A stretch of 64,000 nucleotides of DNA from Kitasatospora albolonga (GCA_002082585.1 CP020563.1:3962001-4026000); one strand, 5' to 3'; shown: positions 36,091 through 45,465, counted from the first letter of the stretch. Notes: generated by a model from the letters alone, not told the origin. Translations and numbers: made by a program.

Positions 36091-38811
36091 ATGAGCGAGC
36101 ACCGTCGCAAATCGCCGCAGCCGCAAGGTGGCGGGCGGGCCGCGGCCAGACGAGCCGCCCAGCAGTCGACAGGACGCCGAGCAGCCCCCTCACGCAGGGC
36201 GACCTCCGTGTCACCTTCCGAATCGCCGTCCGATCCGCACGGCGAGGAGCGCCCGTACGGCAGCCGTGCCGAGGCCCGTCGCGCCGCCCAGCGGGGCGGG
36301 CGGCGGCGGGGCGGTTCCGACGGGCCGCGCGGCCGGGACGCCGACGCGCCTCCGGGCAAGAAGCGCTTCATCGACTACCCGCGCCACGGCAAGTACGGCT
36401 TCCGCCGCTGGGTGCCCTCGTGGAAGCTGGTCTCGGGCCTCTGCGTGGGGTTCCTGGCGATGCTGATGGGCGTGGCGGGTGCCGCGTACGCCTTCGTGGA
36501 CACGCCGGACCCCCAGAAGGCGGCCAAGGCGCAGAACAACGTCTACTACTGGGCCGACGGCACACCGATGGTGGCGACCGGCGGTGTGGTCAACCGCCAG
36601 GAGATCAGCTACGAGCACATCCCCGAGGCGATGCGCAACGCCGTGGTGGCGGCCGAGAACAAGAGCTTCTGGAACGACCGGGGCATCGACCCCAAGGGCA
36701 TCGGCCGTGCCGTGTTCAACATGGCCACGGGTGGTCAGACCCAGGGCGGTTCGACCATCACGCAGCAGTACGTGAAGAACATGCACCTCACCCAGGACCA
36801 GACGCTGTCCCGGAAGTTCAAGGAAGTCTTCATCACGCTCAAGGTGGCCCGGGAGGAGAGGAAGACCGATGTCATGGCCGGCTACCTGAACGTCTCGTAC
36901 TACGGACGCGGCGCCTCCGGTCTCCAGGCCGCGGCCCGTACGTACTACGGCAAGGACGCCAAGGAGCTGGACCCGAGCGAGTGCGCCTTCCTGGCGACGC
37001 TGCTCAAGGGCGCGAGCTACTACGACCCGGCCGGTGCCACCCACATCGACAAGAACGCGACCCCGGCGAAGAACAAGGAACGCGCCGTCAAACGCTGGAA
37101 GTGGATTCTTGACGAGCAGGTCAAGGACGGCACGATGACGCAGGCGGACCGGAACAAGTACACCGAGTTCCCCATGCCCGACCCGCCGAAGAAGGACGCC
37201 AAGCTGGGTGGTCAGATCGGCTACCTGGTGGACCTCTCGAAGAACTACTTCCTCGCCAACAACGGCCAGAACCTCACCGCCAAGGACATGGAGCTGGGCG
37301 GCTTCGAGATCTACACCACCTTCGACAAGAAGAAGGTGGACCAGCTCAGCAAGGCGGTCCAGAAGATCTACGACGCCAAGATCCGGCCCGAGGAGCGTCC
37401 CGAGACGGACACCCACGTCGAGTTCGGCGGTGCCTCGGTGGACACGAAGACGGGCGCCATCCTCGCCACCTACGGCGGACAGGACGCCACGAAGCACTTC
37501 ACCAACAACGCCGACGCCACCGGTGCCCAGGTCGGCTCGACATGGAAGCCCTTCGTCCTGGCCGCGGCGATGCAGCACGGCGTACGCGACCCCGAGCTCG
37601 GCCCGGAGCAGAGCGCTTTGGAGCGCACCCCGGTCTCGCCGGAGAGCATCTACAACGGTGACAACAGACTGCGGATCAACAACTACAAGGGCGAGGTCTG
37701 GAAGAACGAGAACGGGGACGAGTGGCGCCAGGTCAACGACGGCGACCGGGACTACGGAGACATCGACCTCCGCTACGCCATGGAGACGTCCGCCAACTCC
37801 CCCTTCGTACAGCTCGGTATGGACGTCGGGCCGGACAAGGTGAAGGAGGCTGCCGTCGCCGCCGGCCTGAAGGACGACGGCATGATGGCGGACGCCACCG
37901 TCCCGTCGTTCTCCATCGGCACGTCCTCGCCCAGCGCCATCCGGATGGCCGGCGCCTACGCCACCTTCGCCACGAGCGGCCAGCAGAACGACACGTTCTC
38001 GGTCACCGAGGCGAAGCGGAACGGCGACGTCGTCTTCCAGCACAAGAAGAAGTCCAAGCGCGCCTTCAGCCCCCTCATCGCGGACAACGTCACGGACGTG
38101 CTGAAGGGTGTGGTGGAGAAGGGCACCGGCATGCCCGCCCGGCTCGAGGGACGTGAAGCGGCGGGCAAGACGGGCACCACGGACGGCAACAGGTCCGCCT
38201 GGTTCGTCGGCTACACCCCGCAGCTCTCGACGGCGATCAGCATGTTCCGGCTGGACGACGACGAGACCAACACCAACCGCAAATTCGAGAAGATGTTCGG
38301 CACGGGCGGCGAGAAGAAGATCCACGGCAACTCGTTCCCGGCGACCATCTGGCACGACTACATGACCGCGGCGATGAAGGGGCAGAAGGTCCTCTCGTTC
38401 CCGGAGCCGCAGCCCATCGGCGAGACGGTCTGGGGCGGTGGCGCGGTCAGCCCGACCCCGACCCCGTCGCCCAGCCCGACACCCTCCCCGTCGCCCTCCA
38501 GCGAGGAGCCGGAGCCGCCGACGCCGTCCCCGACGCCCACCACCCCGTCGCCCACGCCGAGCAAGACCTGCGGCACCTGGGACTGGGAGTGCAACAACCC
38601 CAGCAGCGGCGGCGGTGCGAACGGCGGAGCCGACGGAGGCGCGAACGAGGGAGCCGACGGAGGCGCCAACACCGGTACCACCGAAGGCGGTGAGAACGCC
38701 GGAGCCGACGGAGGCGCCGCCAACGCGGGTGCCGCGGAAGGCGCGGCGGAAGGAGTCAACGCCGGGAACGGCGCCAACGGAGGCAACGGCGGGTGGTGGA
38801 CCGGCGGATAG
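36091..38811 (+). CDS. Class A penicillin-binding protein (transglycosylase/transpeptidase)
   Basis: 906 residues, the PonA1 counterpart (M. tuberculosis Rv0050). Layout: disordered cytosolic N-terminus of about 110 residues rich in R, A and G; membrane helix LVSGLCVGFLAMLMGVAGAA (near 113); GT51 glycosyltransferase with catalytic Glu in AAENKSFW (about 188); transpeptidase with S-x-x-K in GSTWKPF (about 482), S-x-N in SANSPF (about 567) and KTG in GKTGTTD (about 691). The C-terminus is odd: a P-S-T-E linker, a small cysteine pair CGTWDWEC, and a G/A/N-rich tail of about 75 residues. It is preceded by GAGGAG and followed by GT87. Confidence 0.95.
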   Translation: MSEHRRKSPQPQGGGRAAARRAAQQSTGRRAAPSRRATSVSPSESPSDPHGEERPYGSRAEARRAAQRGGRRRGGSDGPRGRDADAPPGKKRFIDYPRHGKYGFRRWVPSWKLVSGLCVGFLAMLMGVAGAAYAFVDTPDPQKAAKAQNNVYYWADGTPMVATGGVVNRQEISYEHIPEAMRNAVVAAENKSFWNDRGIDPKGIGRAVFNMATGGQTQGGSTITQQYVKNMHLTQDQTLSRKFKEVFITLKVAREERKTDVMAGYLNVSYYGRGASGLQAAARTYYGKDAKELDPSECAFLATLLKGASYYDPAGATHIDKNATPAKNKERAVKRWKWILDEQVKDGTMTQADRNKYTEFPMPDPPKKDAKLGGQIGYLVDLSKNYFLANNGQNLTAKDMELGGFEIYTTFDKKKVDQLSKAVQKIYDAKIRPEERPETDTHVEFGGASVDTKTGAILATYGGQDATKHFTNNADATGAQVGSTWKPFVLAAAMQHGVRDPELGPEQSALERTPVSPESIYNGDNRLRINNYKGEVWKNENGDEWRQVNDGDRDYGDIDLRYAMETSANSPFVQLGMDVGPDKVKEAAVAAGLKDDGMMADATVPSFSIGTSSPSAIRMAGAYATFATSGQQNDTFSVTEAKRNGDVVFQHKKKSKRAFSPLIADNVTDVLKGVVEKGTGMPARLEGREAAGKTGTTDGNRSAWFVGYTPQLSTAISMFRLDDDETNTNRKFEKMFGTGGEKKIHGNSFPATIWHDYMTAAMKGQKVLSFPEPQPIGETVWGGGAVSPTPTPSPSPTPSPSPSSEEPEPPTPSPTPTTPSPTPSKTCGTWDWECNNPSSGGGANGGADGGANEGADGGANTGTTEGGENAGADGGAANAGAAEGAAEGVNAGNGANGGNGGWWTGG

Positions 38812-38859
38812 CCGCACCACCGCAGCCGGGCCCGTGAAGGGCCCCGGACGCCCGCAGGA

Positions 38860-38897
38860 CGAGGGCCGCCGCACCCGAGGGGGTACGGCGGCCCTCG
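38860..38897 (+). terminator. Terminator after the PBP gene
   Basis: Perfect 12-base stem CGAGGGCCGCCG / CGGCGGCCCTCG (38860-38871, 38886-38897). Confidence 0.75.
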
Positions 38898-38955
38898 CCG
38901 TGTCTCCGGGCCCGGTCCTCCCCGGGCCACAGCCCCGTACGGCAGGATGTGCGGC

Positions 38956-40461
38956 ATGCCAAGCCCCAGTGCAGAGGACACGAGCGTGCAGCAGCAGGAG
39001 CGGCCCGTCGTGCGGCCCACCGATCAGGACGAGGTCGCGGCGGCCGGCAGTGAGCTGTTCGGCGGGCGGGTGGGGCGCTGGGCACGGCTCGGCGACGGGC
39101 CGCTGACGCCCGTACGGGTCGTCGCGCTGGTGATGATCGGGATGTTCGCCCTCGGCATGGTCCAGAAGATCCCCTGCTACGAGTGGGCCTGGTTCCGCGG
39201 GGCCACCTCCCAGTACACGCACGCCTGCTACTCCGACATCCCCCACCTCTTCCTGGGACGCGGCTTCGCCGACGGCCTCGTGCCGTACTTCGACCGGCTG
39301 AGCAACGACATGCAGTACCTGGAGTACCCCGTACTGACCGGGGTGTTCATGCAGGTGGCCGCCTGGCTGACCCTGACGCCGGACAGCGACCCCATCCAGC
39401 AGCGCGAGCAGATGTACTGGATGGTCAACGCGGGCATGCTGATGATCTGCGCGGTGATCATCGCCGTGTGCACCGTACGCACGCACCGGCGGCGCCCCTG
39501 GGACGGTCTGCTGGTCGCGCTGGCCCCCGCGTTCGCCCTCACCGCCACGATCAACTGGGACCTGCTGGCCGTCGCGCTGACGGCCGCGGCGATGCTCATG
39601 TGGTCGCGGGGCCGGGTGCTCGCGTTCGGCATCCTCATCGGCCTCGCGACGGCCGCCAAGCTCTACCCCGTCCTGCTCCTCGGCCCGCTCCTGGTGCTCT
39701 GCTGGCGGGCGGGCAGGTGGCGCGAGTACGGCACGGCCCTGCTCGGCGCGGGGGCGGCCTGGCTGGCGGTCAACCTGCCGGTGATGCTCTACGCCCCCGA
39801 GGGATGGCGGAAGTTCTACACCTTCAGCCAGGAGAGGCCCATCGACTTCGGCTCGTTCTGGCTGATCATCACCCAGCGCACCGGCAGGCCCATCGACGTG
39901 GAGACGGTGAACACCACGTCCATGGTCCTGATGGTCGTCCTCTGCGCGGGCATCGCCGGGCTGGCGCTCACCGCGGCGCGCCGGCCGCGCTTCGCCCAGC
40001 TGGCGTTCCTGGTGGTGGCCGCGTTCATCCTGACGAACAAGGTCTACTCACCGCAGTACGTGCTCTGGCTGATCCCGCTCGTCGTGCTGGCCCGGCCGCG
40101 CTGGCGCGACTTCCTCATCTGGCAGACCTGCGAGGTCATGTACTTCCTGGGGATCTGGTTCTACCTCGCCCACACGAGCGGCGACAAGAACCAGGGGCTG
40201 CCGCAGGAGGGGTACCAGCTCGCGATCGCCCTGCATCTGCTGGGCACGCTGTACCTGTGCGCCCTGGTCGTCCGGGACATCCTGCGGCCGGAGAAGGACC
40301 CGGTGCGCCGGGACGGGTCGGACGACCCGTCGGGCGGGGTGCTCGACGGGGCGCCGGACGCGTTCGCCCCGGTGACCGGGGTCCGTCCGTCCGGGCACGC
40401 GGCCCGGACGGTCACGGGGCATCCTGCGGAGCCGGTCGCGGTGCCCAACCGGGACGGCTGA
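38956..40461 (+). CDS. GT87-type membrane glycosyltransferase
   Basis: 501 residues from ATG 38956 (an ATG at 38947 is too close to AGGA). About 10-11 membrane helices, starting TPVRVVALVMIGMFALGMV near 50. The first extracytoplasmic loop includes the motif NDMQYLEYPVLTGVFMQ, typical of DUF2029/GT87 polyprenyl-phosphate-mannose-dependent transferases such as Rv0051. It probably transfers a mannose-type sugar to a cell-surface lipid or glycan; the acceptor is unknown. The same order, PBP then GT87 then rpsF operon, is found in mycobacteria. Confidence 0.8.
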   Translation: MPSPSAEDTSVQQQERPVVRPTDQDEVAAAGSELFGGRVGRWARLGDGPLTPVRVVALVMIGMFALGMVQKIPCYEWAWFRGATSQYTHACYSDIPHLFLGRGFADGLVPYFDRLSNDMQYLEYPVLTGVFMQVAAWLTLTPDSDPIQQREQMYWMVNAGMLMICAVIIAVCTVRTHRRRPWDGLLVALAPAFALTATINWDLLAVALTAAAMLMWSRGRVLAFGILIGLATAAKLYPVLLLGPLLVLCWRAGRWREYGTALLGAGAAWLAVNLPVMLYAPEGWRKFYTFSQERPIDFGSFWLIITQRTGRPIDVETVNTTSMVLMVVLCAGIAGLALTAARRPRFAQLAFLVVAAFILTNKVYSPQYVLWLIPLVVLARPRWRDFLIWQTCEVMYFLGIWFYLAHTSGDKNQGLPQEGYQLAIALHLLGTLYLCALVVRDILRPEKDPVRRDGSDDPSGGVLDGAPDAFAPVTGVRPSGHAARTVTGHPAEPVAVPNRDG

Positions 40462-40488
40462 CCGGGGCGGCTCCTCAGGCAGGGCGGC

Positions 40489-41520
40489 TCAGTGGTCGAC
40501 GAGCCGGTCGTACTGCGTGGTCGTGTGACGCAGATGGGCGACCAGCTCGTCACCGACCCGCGGCTCCTGCGCGTCCGAGGGCACGAACAGGATCGACACC
40601 TGCATGTGCGGCGGCTCGGCGAACCACCGCTGCTTGCCCGCCCAGACGAACGGCGACAGATTGCGGTTGACCGTGGCCAGACCGGCGCGTGCGACGCCCT
40701 TGGCCCGCGGCATCACCCCGTGCAGCGCCTTGGGCGCCTCCAGGCCGACCCCGTGGGACGTACCGCCCGCGACGACGACCAGCCAGCCGTCGGACGCGGC
40801 CTTCTGCTGGCGGTAGCCGAACCGGTCGCCCTTGACGACGGGGGTGACGTCCAGGACGGCCCCCCGGTACTCCGTGGACTCGTGGTCGCCGAGCCAGAGC
40901 CGGGTCCCGATCCGGGCGCGGAAGCGGGTCTGCGGGAACTGCTGCTGGAGCCGGGCCAGCTCCTCGGCGCGCAGATGGCTGACGAACATGGTGTGCAGCG
41001 GCAGCCGGGCGGCGCGCAGCCGGTCCATCCACCCTATGACCTCCTCGACGGCGTCCGAGCCGTCGGTGCGGTCCAGCGGCAGGTGCAGCGCGAAGCCTTC
41101 GAGCCGTACGTCCTCGATCGCCGCGTGCAGCAGCCCGAGCTCCTCCTCCTTGACCCCGTGGCGCTTCATCGAGCTCATGCACTCGATGACGACCCGGGCG
41201 CCGACCAGGGCGTGCACCCCGTCGACGGAGGAGACGGACCGGATGACGCGGTCCGGCAGCGGAACGGGCTCCTCGCCCCGCCGGAACGGGGTCAGGACGA
41301 GCAGGTCACCGCTGAACCAGTCCTTGATCCTGGCGGCCTCGTAGGTGGTGCCCACGGCGAGGGTGTCGGAGCCGAAGCGGATCGTCTCGTCGGCGAGCCG
41401 TTCGTGGCCGAAGCCGTAGCCGTTGCCCTTGCAGACCGGCACGAGCCCGGGGAACTGGTCCAGCACGGACTTCTGGTGCGCCCGCCAGCGCGCGGTGTCG
41501 ACGTAGAGGGAGAGCGCCAT
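40489..41520 (-). CDS. Alanine racemase-like PLP protein
   Basis: 343 residues from ATG 41518-41520. The N-terminal barrel has the PLP-lysine motif PVCKGNGYGFG near residue 30, like VxKANAYGHG of alanine racemase, and RARIGTRLWLG resembles RVGIxLYG. The C-terminal GYADGY-type catalytic segment is not recognisable: the aligned part reads VVVAGGTSHGVGLEAP. It may therefore act on another substrate or be regulatory. It lies 77 bases downstream of femX in the same direction, so a role in peptidoglycan side-branch synthesis is plausible. No strong ribosome binding site. Confidence 0.7.
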   Translation of the reverse strand: MALSLYVDTARWRAHQKSVLDQFPGLVPVCKGNGYGFGHERLADETIRFGSDTLAVGTTYEAARIKDWFSGDLLVLTPFRRGEEPVPLPDRVIRSVSSVDGVHALVGARVVIECMSSMKRHGVKEEELGLLHAAIEDVRLEGFALHLPLDRTDGSDAVEEVIGWMDRLRAARLPLHTMFVSHLRAEELARLQQQFPQTRFRARIGTRLWLGDHESTEYRGAVLDVTPVVKGDRFGYRQQKAASDGWLVVVAGGTSHGVGLEAPKALHGVMPRAKGVARAGLATVNRNLSPFVWAGKQRWFAEPPHMQVSILFVPSDAQEPRVGDELVAHLRHTTTQYDRLVDH

Positions 41521-41597
41521 GGCCGGCCCGGAACCTTTCTGGTGGCTGCGGTGAATCAGGAACGCACGGCGTGTGCCGTGAGGGGTATTGAAGCGGG

Positions 41598-42716
41598 TCA
41601 GCGGCGCGACATATAGATGTCGAGCGCCTTGTGGAGCAGCTTGTTGAGCGGGAAGTCCCACTCGCCGACGTACTCGACGGCCTCGCCGCCCGTGCCGACC
41701 TTGAACTGGATCAGGCCGAAGAGGTGGTCGTTCTCGTCCAGCGAGTCGCTGATGCCGCGCAGGTCGTAGACGGTGGCGCCCATCGCGTAGCTGTCGCGCA
41801 GCATCCGCCACTGCATGGCGTTCGACGGCCGGACCTCGCGCCCGATGTTGTCGGAGGCGCCGTAGGAGTACCAGACGTGCCCGCCGACGACGAGCATCGT
41901 GGCGGCGGAGAGGTTCACCCCGTTGTGCCGGGCGAAGTAGAGCCGCATCCGGTTGGGGTCCTCGGAGTTGAGGACCGTCCACATACGCTGGAAGTACGAG
42001 AGCGGGCGCGGCCGGAAGTGGTCGCGGACGGCCGTGATCTCGTAGAGCCGCTGCCACTCGGCCAGGTCCTCGTAACCGCCCTGGACGACCTCGACGCCGG
42101 CCTTGTCGGCCTTCTTGATGTTGCGGCGCCACAGCTGGTTGAAGCCCTTGAGGACGTCCTCCAGGGAGCGGTTGGCCAGCGGCACCTGGAAGACATAACG
42201 GGGCTGTACGTCCCCGAATCCGGCACCGCCGTCCTCGCCCTGCTGCCAGCCCATCTTCCGCAGCCGGTCCGCCACCTCGAAGGCGCGCGGCTCGATGTGG
42301 GTGGCCTCGACGTCGCGCAGGCGCTTCACGTCCGGGTCCTGGATGCCGGACTTGATGGCCGCCGAGTCCCAGCGCCGGATGACCACCGGCGGGCCCATCT
42401 TCACGGAGAAGGCGCCCTGCTGCTTGAGGTGGGCGAGCATCGGCTGGAGCCAGTCGTCCAGGTTGGGGGCGTACCAGTTGATGACCGGGCCCTCGGGCAG
42501 GTAGGCCAGGTAGCGCTTGATCTTGGGGAGCTGGCGGTACAGGACGAGGCCCGCGCCGACGATCTCGCCGTTCTTGTCGAACCAGCCCAGGTTCTCCGAG
42601 CGCCACTCGGTCTTCACATCAGCCCACGCCGGGACCTGGCAGTGACTGGCCGAGGGCAGGCTCTGGATGTAGGCCAGGTGCTGCTCTCGGCTGATGGTCC
42701 TCAGGGTCAGGCTCAT
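41598..42716 (-). CDS. femX: FemX-type peptidyltransferase (adds first branch residue to lipid II)
   Basis: 372 residues. Two GNAT-like subdomains of the FemABX family, starting MSLTLRTISREQHLAYIQSL, with a motif HCQVPAWADVKTEWRSENLG and the coiled helical arm around RNIKKADKAGVEVV. The C-terminal strand-helix GATVYDLRGISDSL and GLIQFKVGTGGEAVEYVGEW are typical. FemX of S. coelicolor adds the glycine branch to the stem peptide from tRNA. Alone with the alanine-racemase-like gene it forms a cell-wall pair. Confidence 0.9.
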   Translation of the reverse strand: MSLTLRTISREQHLAYIQSLPSASHCQVPAWADVKTEWRSENLGWFDKNGEIVGAGLVLYRQLPKIKRYLAYLPEGPVINWYAPNLDDWLQPMLAHLKQQGAFSVKMGPPVVIRRWDSAAIKSGIQDPDVKRLRDVEATHIEPRAFEVADRLRKMGWQQGEDGGAGFGDVQPRYVFQVPLANRSLEDVLKGFNQLWRRNIKKADKAGVEVVQGGYEDLAEWQRLYEITAVRDHFRPRPLSYFQRMWTVLNSEDPNRMRLYFARHNGVNLSAATMLVVGGHVWYSYGASDNIGREVRPSNAMQWRMLRDSYAMGATVYDLRGISDSLDENDHLFGLIQFKVGTGGEAVEYVGEWDFPLNKLLHKALDIYMSRR

Positions 42717-42826
42717 GCGGGGGGCTCCTCGGCTGGTGTGTCCCCATCGGTCAGGGGCTCCGGCTCTCGCGCCGAAGCCTACTGTGACCGAGGGGCACCC
42801 GGCCTGGCCCCGTAGGACCGGATCGC

Positions 42827-42880
42827 GACCGGCCGTCCGGCGCGACCGTACGGGCGGCCGGGCCGGACGGTGCGCCGGTC
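42827..42880 (-). terminator. Terminator of the small membrane protein gene
   Basis: Two-part stem: CCGTCCGGC / GCCGGACGG (42833-42841, 42862-42870) extended by GACCGG / CCGGTC with a 4-base bulge. Its end overlaps the stop codon at 42879. Confidence 0.6.
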
Positions 42881-43220
42881 AGGTGATGACGCCGCCGAAG
42901 AGGCCGCCGTGCGCCATGCCGAGGTAGAAGCCGATCGCGGAGGCGCCGATCCCCACGACCAGCCCGAACCTCTCCCAGGTGGTCTTCGAGATGTACTGGC
43001 CGTAGAGGCCGGTCAGAATCCCGATCAGCCCTGCCCAGGAGCTGATCAGGTGCAGGTTGTGGAACATCGCCGTTACGAAGGCGAGGATGCCGAGCACCCC
43101 GGTCACCACCATCAGGACGTCCTGGACGGGGTGGGGCCTGCCGTCCGTCGCGAAGAGCGAACCGGTGGCGGGGCGGCCGGTCGTGGACCGGGAGCCGGCG
43201 GGACGAATGGTCTGTGCCAT
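42879..43220 (-). CDS. Small membrane protein of unknown function
   Basis: 113 residues from ATG 43218-43220 behind AGGAGGTG. After 33 polar residues there are about three hydrophobic helices (VLMVVTGVLGILAFVTAMF, ISSWAGLIGILTGLYGQYI, and FGLVVGIGASAIGFYLGMA). The pattern is that of a conserved actinobacterial inner-membrane protein; I do not recognise a named family. It stands alone and divergent from rpsF. Confidence 0.85.
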   Translation of the reverse strand: MAQTIRPAGSRSTTGRPATGSLFATDGRPHPVQDVLMVVTGVLGILAFVTAMFHNLHLISSWAGLIGILTGLYGQYISKTTWERFGLVVGIGASAIGFYLGMAHGGLFGGVIT

Positions 43221-43578
43221 GGAGCACCTCCTGGCCGGGCGGGCGGTGGAATGTAGCGCCTCTCACACCGCGTCTGTACTCGATTGTGCCCCCGGGGCCC
43301 CGGATCTGCCCTCCGGGCCCGGACCGCCGTGCCCCGCGGGCCGGACCGCATGTGCCCCCTGAGCTCCGGATTTCAATCGGGAGCCGGTCTGCGGGTAGTC
43401 TGTACGGTCTGCACCGGTGTCTGCCCAGGCCAGCACGGCGAGCCCCTCCCTCGGGAACATCCCGGGAGCGGATTGTCAGTGCCGGGTGTTCTCCTCGGGG
43501 ACACCGTTGCTCAACGCATCACGACCCTCCTGCCACGGAACGACCGTGGCCGCTGAGTCCAAAGGAGGTGGGTTCCAC
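43221..43578 (+). promoter_or_regulatory. rpsF upstream region and 5' leader
   Basis: 358 bases without a supported gene. TAGTCT at 43396-43401 with TTCAAT 18 bases before it is a fair vegetative promoter, implying a leader of about 170 bases, which carries the S6:S18-type element listed next. Confidence 0.45.
43466..43512 (+). promoter_or_regulatory. Probable S6:S18-binding autoregulatory leader motif
   Basis: GAGCGG (43466-43471) pairs with TTGCTC (43507-43512, two G-U pairs), enclosing a hairpin GGTGTTC / GGACACC followed by an ACACCG sequence (43501-43506). The CCG next to a hairpin inside an asymmetric loop is the hallmark of the rpsF-leader element that binds S6:S18. It lies 66 bases before the rpsF start. 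Confidence 0.5.
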
Positions 43579-43869
43579 ATGCGTCACTACGAGGTGATGG
43601 TCATCCTCGACCCCGATCTCGAGGAGCGAGCAGTCTCCCCGCTGATCGAGAACTTCCTCTCCGTCGTCCGTGAGGGCAACGGAAAGGTGGAGAAGGTCGA
43701 CACCTGGGGCCGTCGTCGGCTCGCTTACGAGATCAAGAAGAAGCCCGAGGGCATCTACTCGGTCATCGACCTGCAGGCCGAGCCTGCGGTCGTCAAGGAG
43801 CTCGACCGCCAGATGAACCTGAACGAGTCGGTCCTCCGGACCAAGGTCCTCCGTCCCGAGATCCACTGA
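43579..43869 (+). CDS. rpsF: 30S ribosomal protein S6
   Basis: 96 residues from ATG 43579, preceded by a perfect AAAGGAGGTG. Sequence [22 protein letters not shown], then [20 protein letters not shown], is clear S6. It pairs with S18 on the 30S platform. First gene of the rpsF-ssb-rpsR-rplI operon. Confidence 0.97.
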   Translation: MRHYEVMVILDPDLEERAVSPLIENFLSVVREGNGKVEKVDTWGRRRLAYEIKKKPEGIYSVIDLQAEPAVVKELDRQMNLNESVLRTKVLRPEIH

Positions 43870-43943
43870 GCATCTAGCTCAGCGGTTTTCGGGTCCGAGT
43901 AGCAGCAAGCAGCCAGAAGCAATCCCCGCCGAGAGGTTCACCC

Positions 43944-44549
43944 ATGGCAGGCGAGACCGTCATCACGGTCGTCGGCAATCTCGTCGACGACCCCGAGCTG
44001 CGCTTCACCCCGTCCGGTGCGGCGGTCGCGAAGTTCCGTGTCGCGTCCACTCCCCGCATCTTCGACCGGCAGACCAATGAGTGGAAGGACGGCGAGGGCC
44101 TGTTCCTCACCTGCTCGGTCTGGCGTCAGGCGGCGGAGAACGTCGCGGAATCGCTCCAGCGAGGCATGCGCGTCGTCGTGCAGGGCCGGCTGAAGCAGCG
44201 GTCCTACGAGGACCGTGAGGGCGTCAAGCGCACGGTCTACGAGCTGGACGTCGAGGAAGTCGGCCCCAGCCTCAAGAACGCCACGGCCAAGGTCACCAAG
44301 ACCACCGGTCGCGGTGGTCAGGGCGGCCAGGGCGGATACGGCGGCGGCCAGCAGGGCGGCGGCAACTGGGGCGGCGGTCCCGGTGGCGGTGGCCAGCAGG
44401 GTGGCGGCGGTGCTCCCGCCGACGACCCGTGGGCGACCGGCGCTCCGGCAGGCGGTCCGCAGGGCGGGGGCCAGCAGGGCGGCGGGAGCAACTGGGGCGG
44501 AAGCCCCGGTGGTTCCGGCGGCGGCTACTCGGACGAGCCTCCCTTCTAG
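43944..44549 (+). CDS. ssb: Single-stranded DNA-binding protein
   Basis: 201 residues. The OB fold spans about 1-115 ([21 protein letters not shown] ... [19 protein letters not shown]). The linker is almost all G, Q and N, and the C-terminal tip is DEPPF, the conserved binding site for repair and replication partners. Streptomyces carry two SSBs; this one is the essential SsbB/SsbA-type with ribosomal genes. Between rpsF (75 bases) and rpsR (44 bases). Confidence 0.96.
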   Translation: MAGETVITVVGNLVDDPELRFTPSGAAVAKFRVASTPRIFDRQTNEWKDGEGLFLTCSVWRQAAENVAESLQRGMRVVVQGRLKQRSYEDREGVKRTVYELDVEEVGPSLKNATAKVTKTTGRGGQGGQGGYGGGQQGGGNWGGGPGGGGQQGGGGAPADDPWATGAPAGGPQGGGQQGGGSNWGGSPGGSGGGYSDEPPF

Positions 44550-44592
44550 GGCGGGCTCGTACCCCACTTCTTGATCACACAGGAGAAACACC

Positions 44593-44829
44593 ATGGCGAA
44601 GCCGCCTGTGCGCAAGCCTAAGAAGAAGGTCTGCGCGTTCTGCAAGGACAAGACCCAGTACGTGGACTACAAGGACACGAACATGCTGCGGAAGTTCATT
44701 TCCGACCGCGGCAAGATCCGTGCCCGCCGCGTCACCGGCAACTGCACGCAGCACCAGCGTGACGTCGCCACGGCAGTCAAGAACAGCCGTGAGATGGCGC
44801 TGCTGCCCTACACGTCCACCGCGCGATAA
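44593..44829 (+). CDS. rpsR: 30S ribosomal protein S18
   Basis: 78 residues, [20 protein letters not shown]. The CAFC pair, a later cysteine and a histidine (NCTQHQRD) indicate the zinc-binding form. It forms a heterodimer with S6. AGGAGAAA precedes the ATG. Confidence 0.97.
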   Translation: MAKPPVRKPKKKVCAFCKDKTQYVDYKDTNMLRKFISDRGKIRARRVTGNCTQHQRDVATAVKNSREMALLPYTSTAR

Positions 44830-44847
44830 GGGAAGGGTGACAACAGC

Positions 44848-45294
44848 ATGAAGATCATCCTCACCCACGAGGTCTCCGGCCTCGGTGCCGCCGGCGACGT
44901 CGTCGACGTCAAGGACGGGTACGCCCGCAACTACCTGGTTCCGCGTGGCTTTGCCATCCGCTGGACCAAGGGCGGCGAGAAGGACGTGGCGCAGATCCGC
45001 CGCGCCCGCAAGATCCACGAGATCGCGACGATCGAGCAGGCCAACGAGGTCAAGGCCAAGCTCGAGGCCGTGAAGGTCCGTCTGGCTGTTCGCTCCGGCG
45101 ACGCCGGCCGTCTCTTCGGCTCGGTCACCCCGGCCGACATCGCCTCGGCGATCAAGGCCGCCGGTGGTCCCGACGTCGACAAGCGTCGCGTCGAGCTCGG
45201 TTCGCCGATCAAGACGCTCGGCGGGCACCAGGTGTCCGTCCGTCTGCACCCCGAGGTCGCAGCGAAGCTCGGCGTCGAGGTCGTTGCTGCCTAA
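44848..45294 (+). CDS. rplI: 50S ribosomal protein L9
   Basis: 148 residues: the N-terminal domain [30 protein letters not shown], described in part, then a long helix and a C-terminal domain ending [17 protein letters not shown]9 lies at the base of the L1 stalk. Last gene of the operon, with a strong terminator 23 bases beyond. Confidence 0.97.
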   Translation: MKIILTHEVSGLGAAGDVVDVKDGYARNYLVPRGFAIRWTKGGEKDVAQIRRARKIHEIATIEQANEVKAKLEAVKVRLAVRSGDAGRLFGSVTPADIASAIKAAGGPDVDKRRVELGSPIKTLGGHQVSVRLHPEVAAKLGVEVVAA

Positions 45295-45317
45295 GGGCAG
45301 AGCTCAGCAGAGTCGGT

Positions 45318-45349
45318 GAAGGGCCGCACCCCGGTGGGTGCGGCCCTTC
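45318..45349 (+). terminator. Terminator of the rpsF-rplI operon
   Basis: Perfect 14-base stem GAAGGGCCGCACCC / GGGTGCGGCCCTTC (45318-45331, 45336-45349), loop CGGT. Confidence 0.85.
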
Positions 45350-45368
45350 GCTGTGTGCGGGGTGGGTG

Positions 45369-45382
45369 GTTTCACGTGAAAC
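45369..45382. other. parS: parS site 7
   Basis: Perfect GTTTCACGTGAAAC, first of three in the rplI-MATE gap. Confidence 0.95.
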
Positions 45383-45392
45383 AGTCCCTACG

Positions 45393-45406
45393 GTTTCACG
45401 TGAAAC
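45393..45406. other. parS: parS site 8
   Basis: Perfect GTTTCACGTGAAAC, 24 bases (start to start) from site 7. Confidence 0.95.
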
Positions 45407-45433
45407 GGCGTCGGTGGTCCGTCCGGTGCGGAC

Positions 45434-45447
45434 GTTTCACGTGAAAC
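45434..45447. other. parS: parS site 9
   Basis: Perfect GTTTCACGTGAAAC, 41 bases (start to start) from site 8. Confidence 0.95.
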
Positions 45448-45465
45448 ACGCGGTGGCTCGTGCGG

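Noticed and set aside
40489..42606. Possible fusion of FemX and alanine-racemase-like protein as one 705-residue frame
   Set aside because: The long frame reads femX out of frame; the true femX frame ends at 41598 and the second gene starts at 41520.
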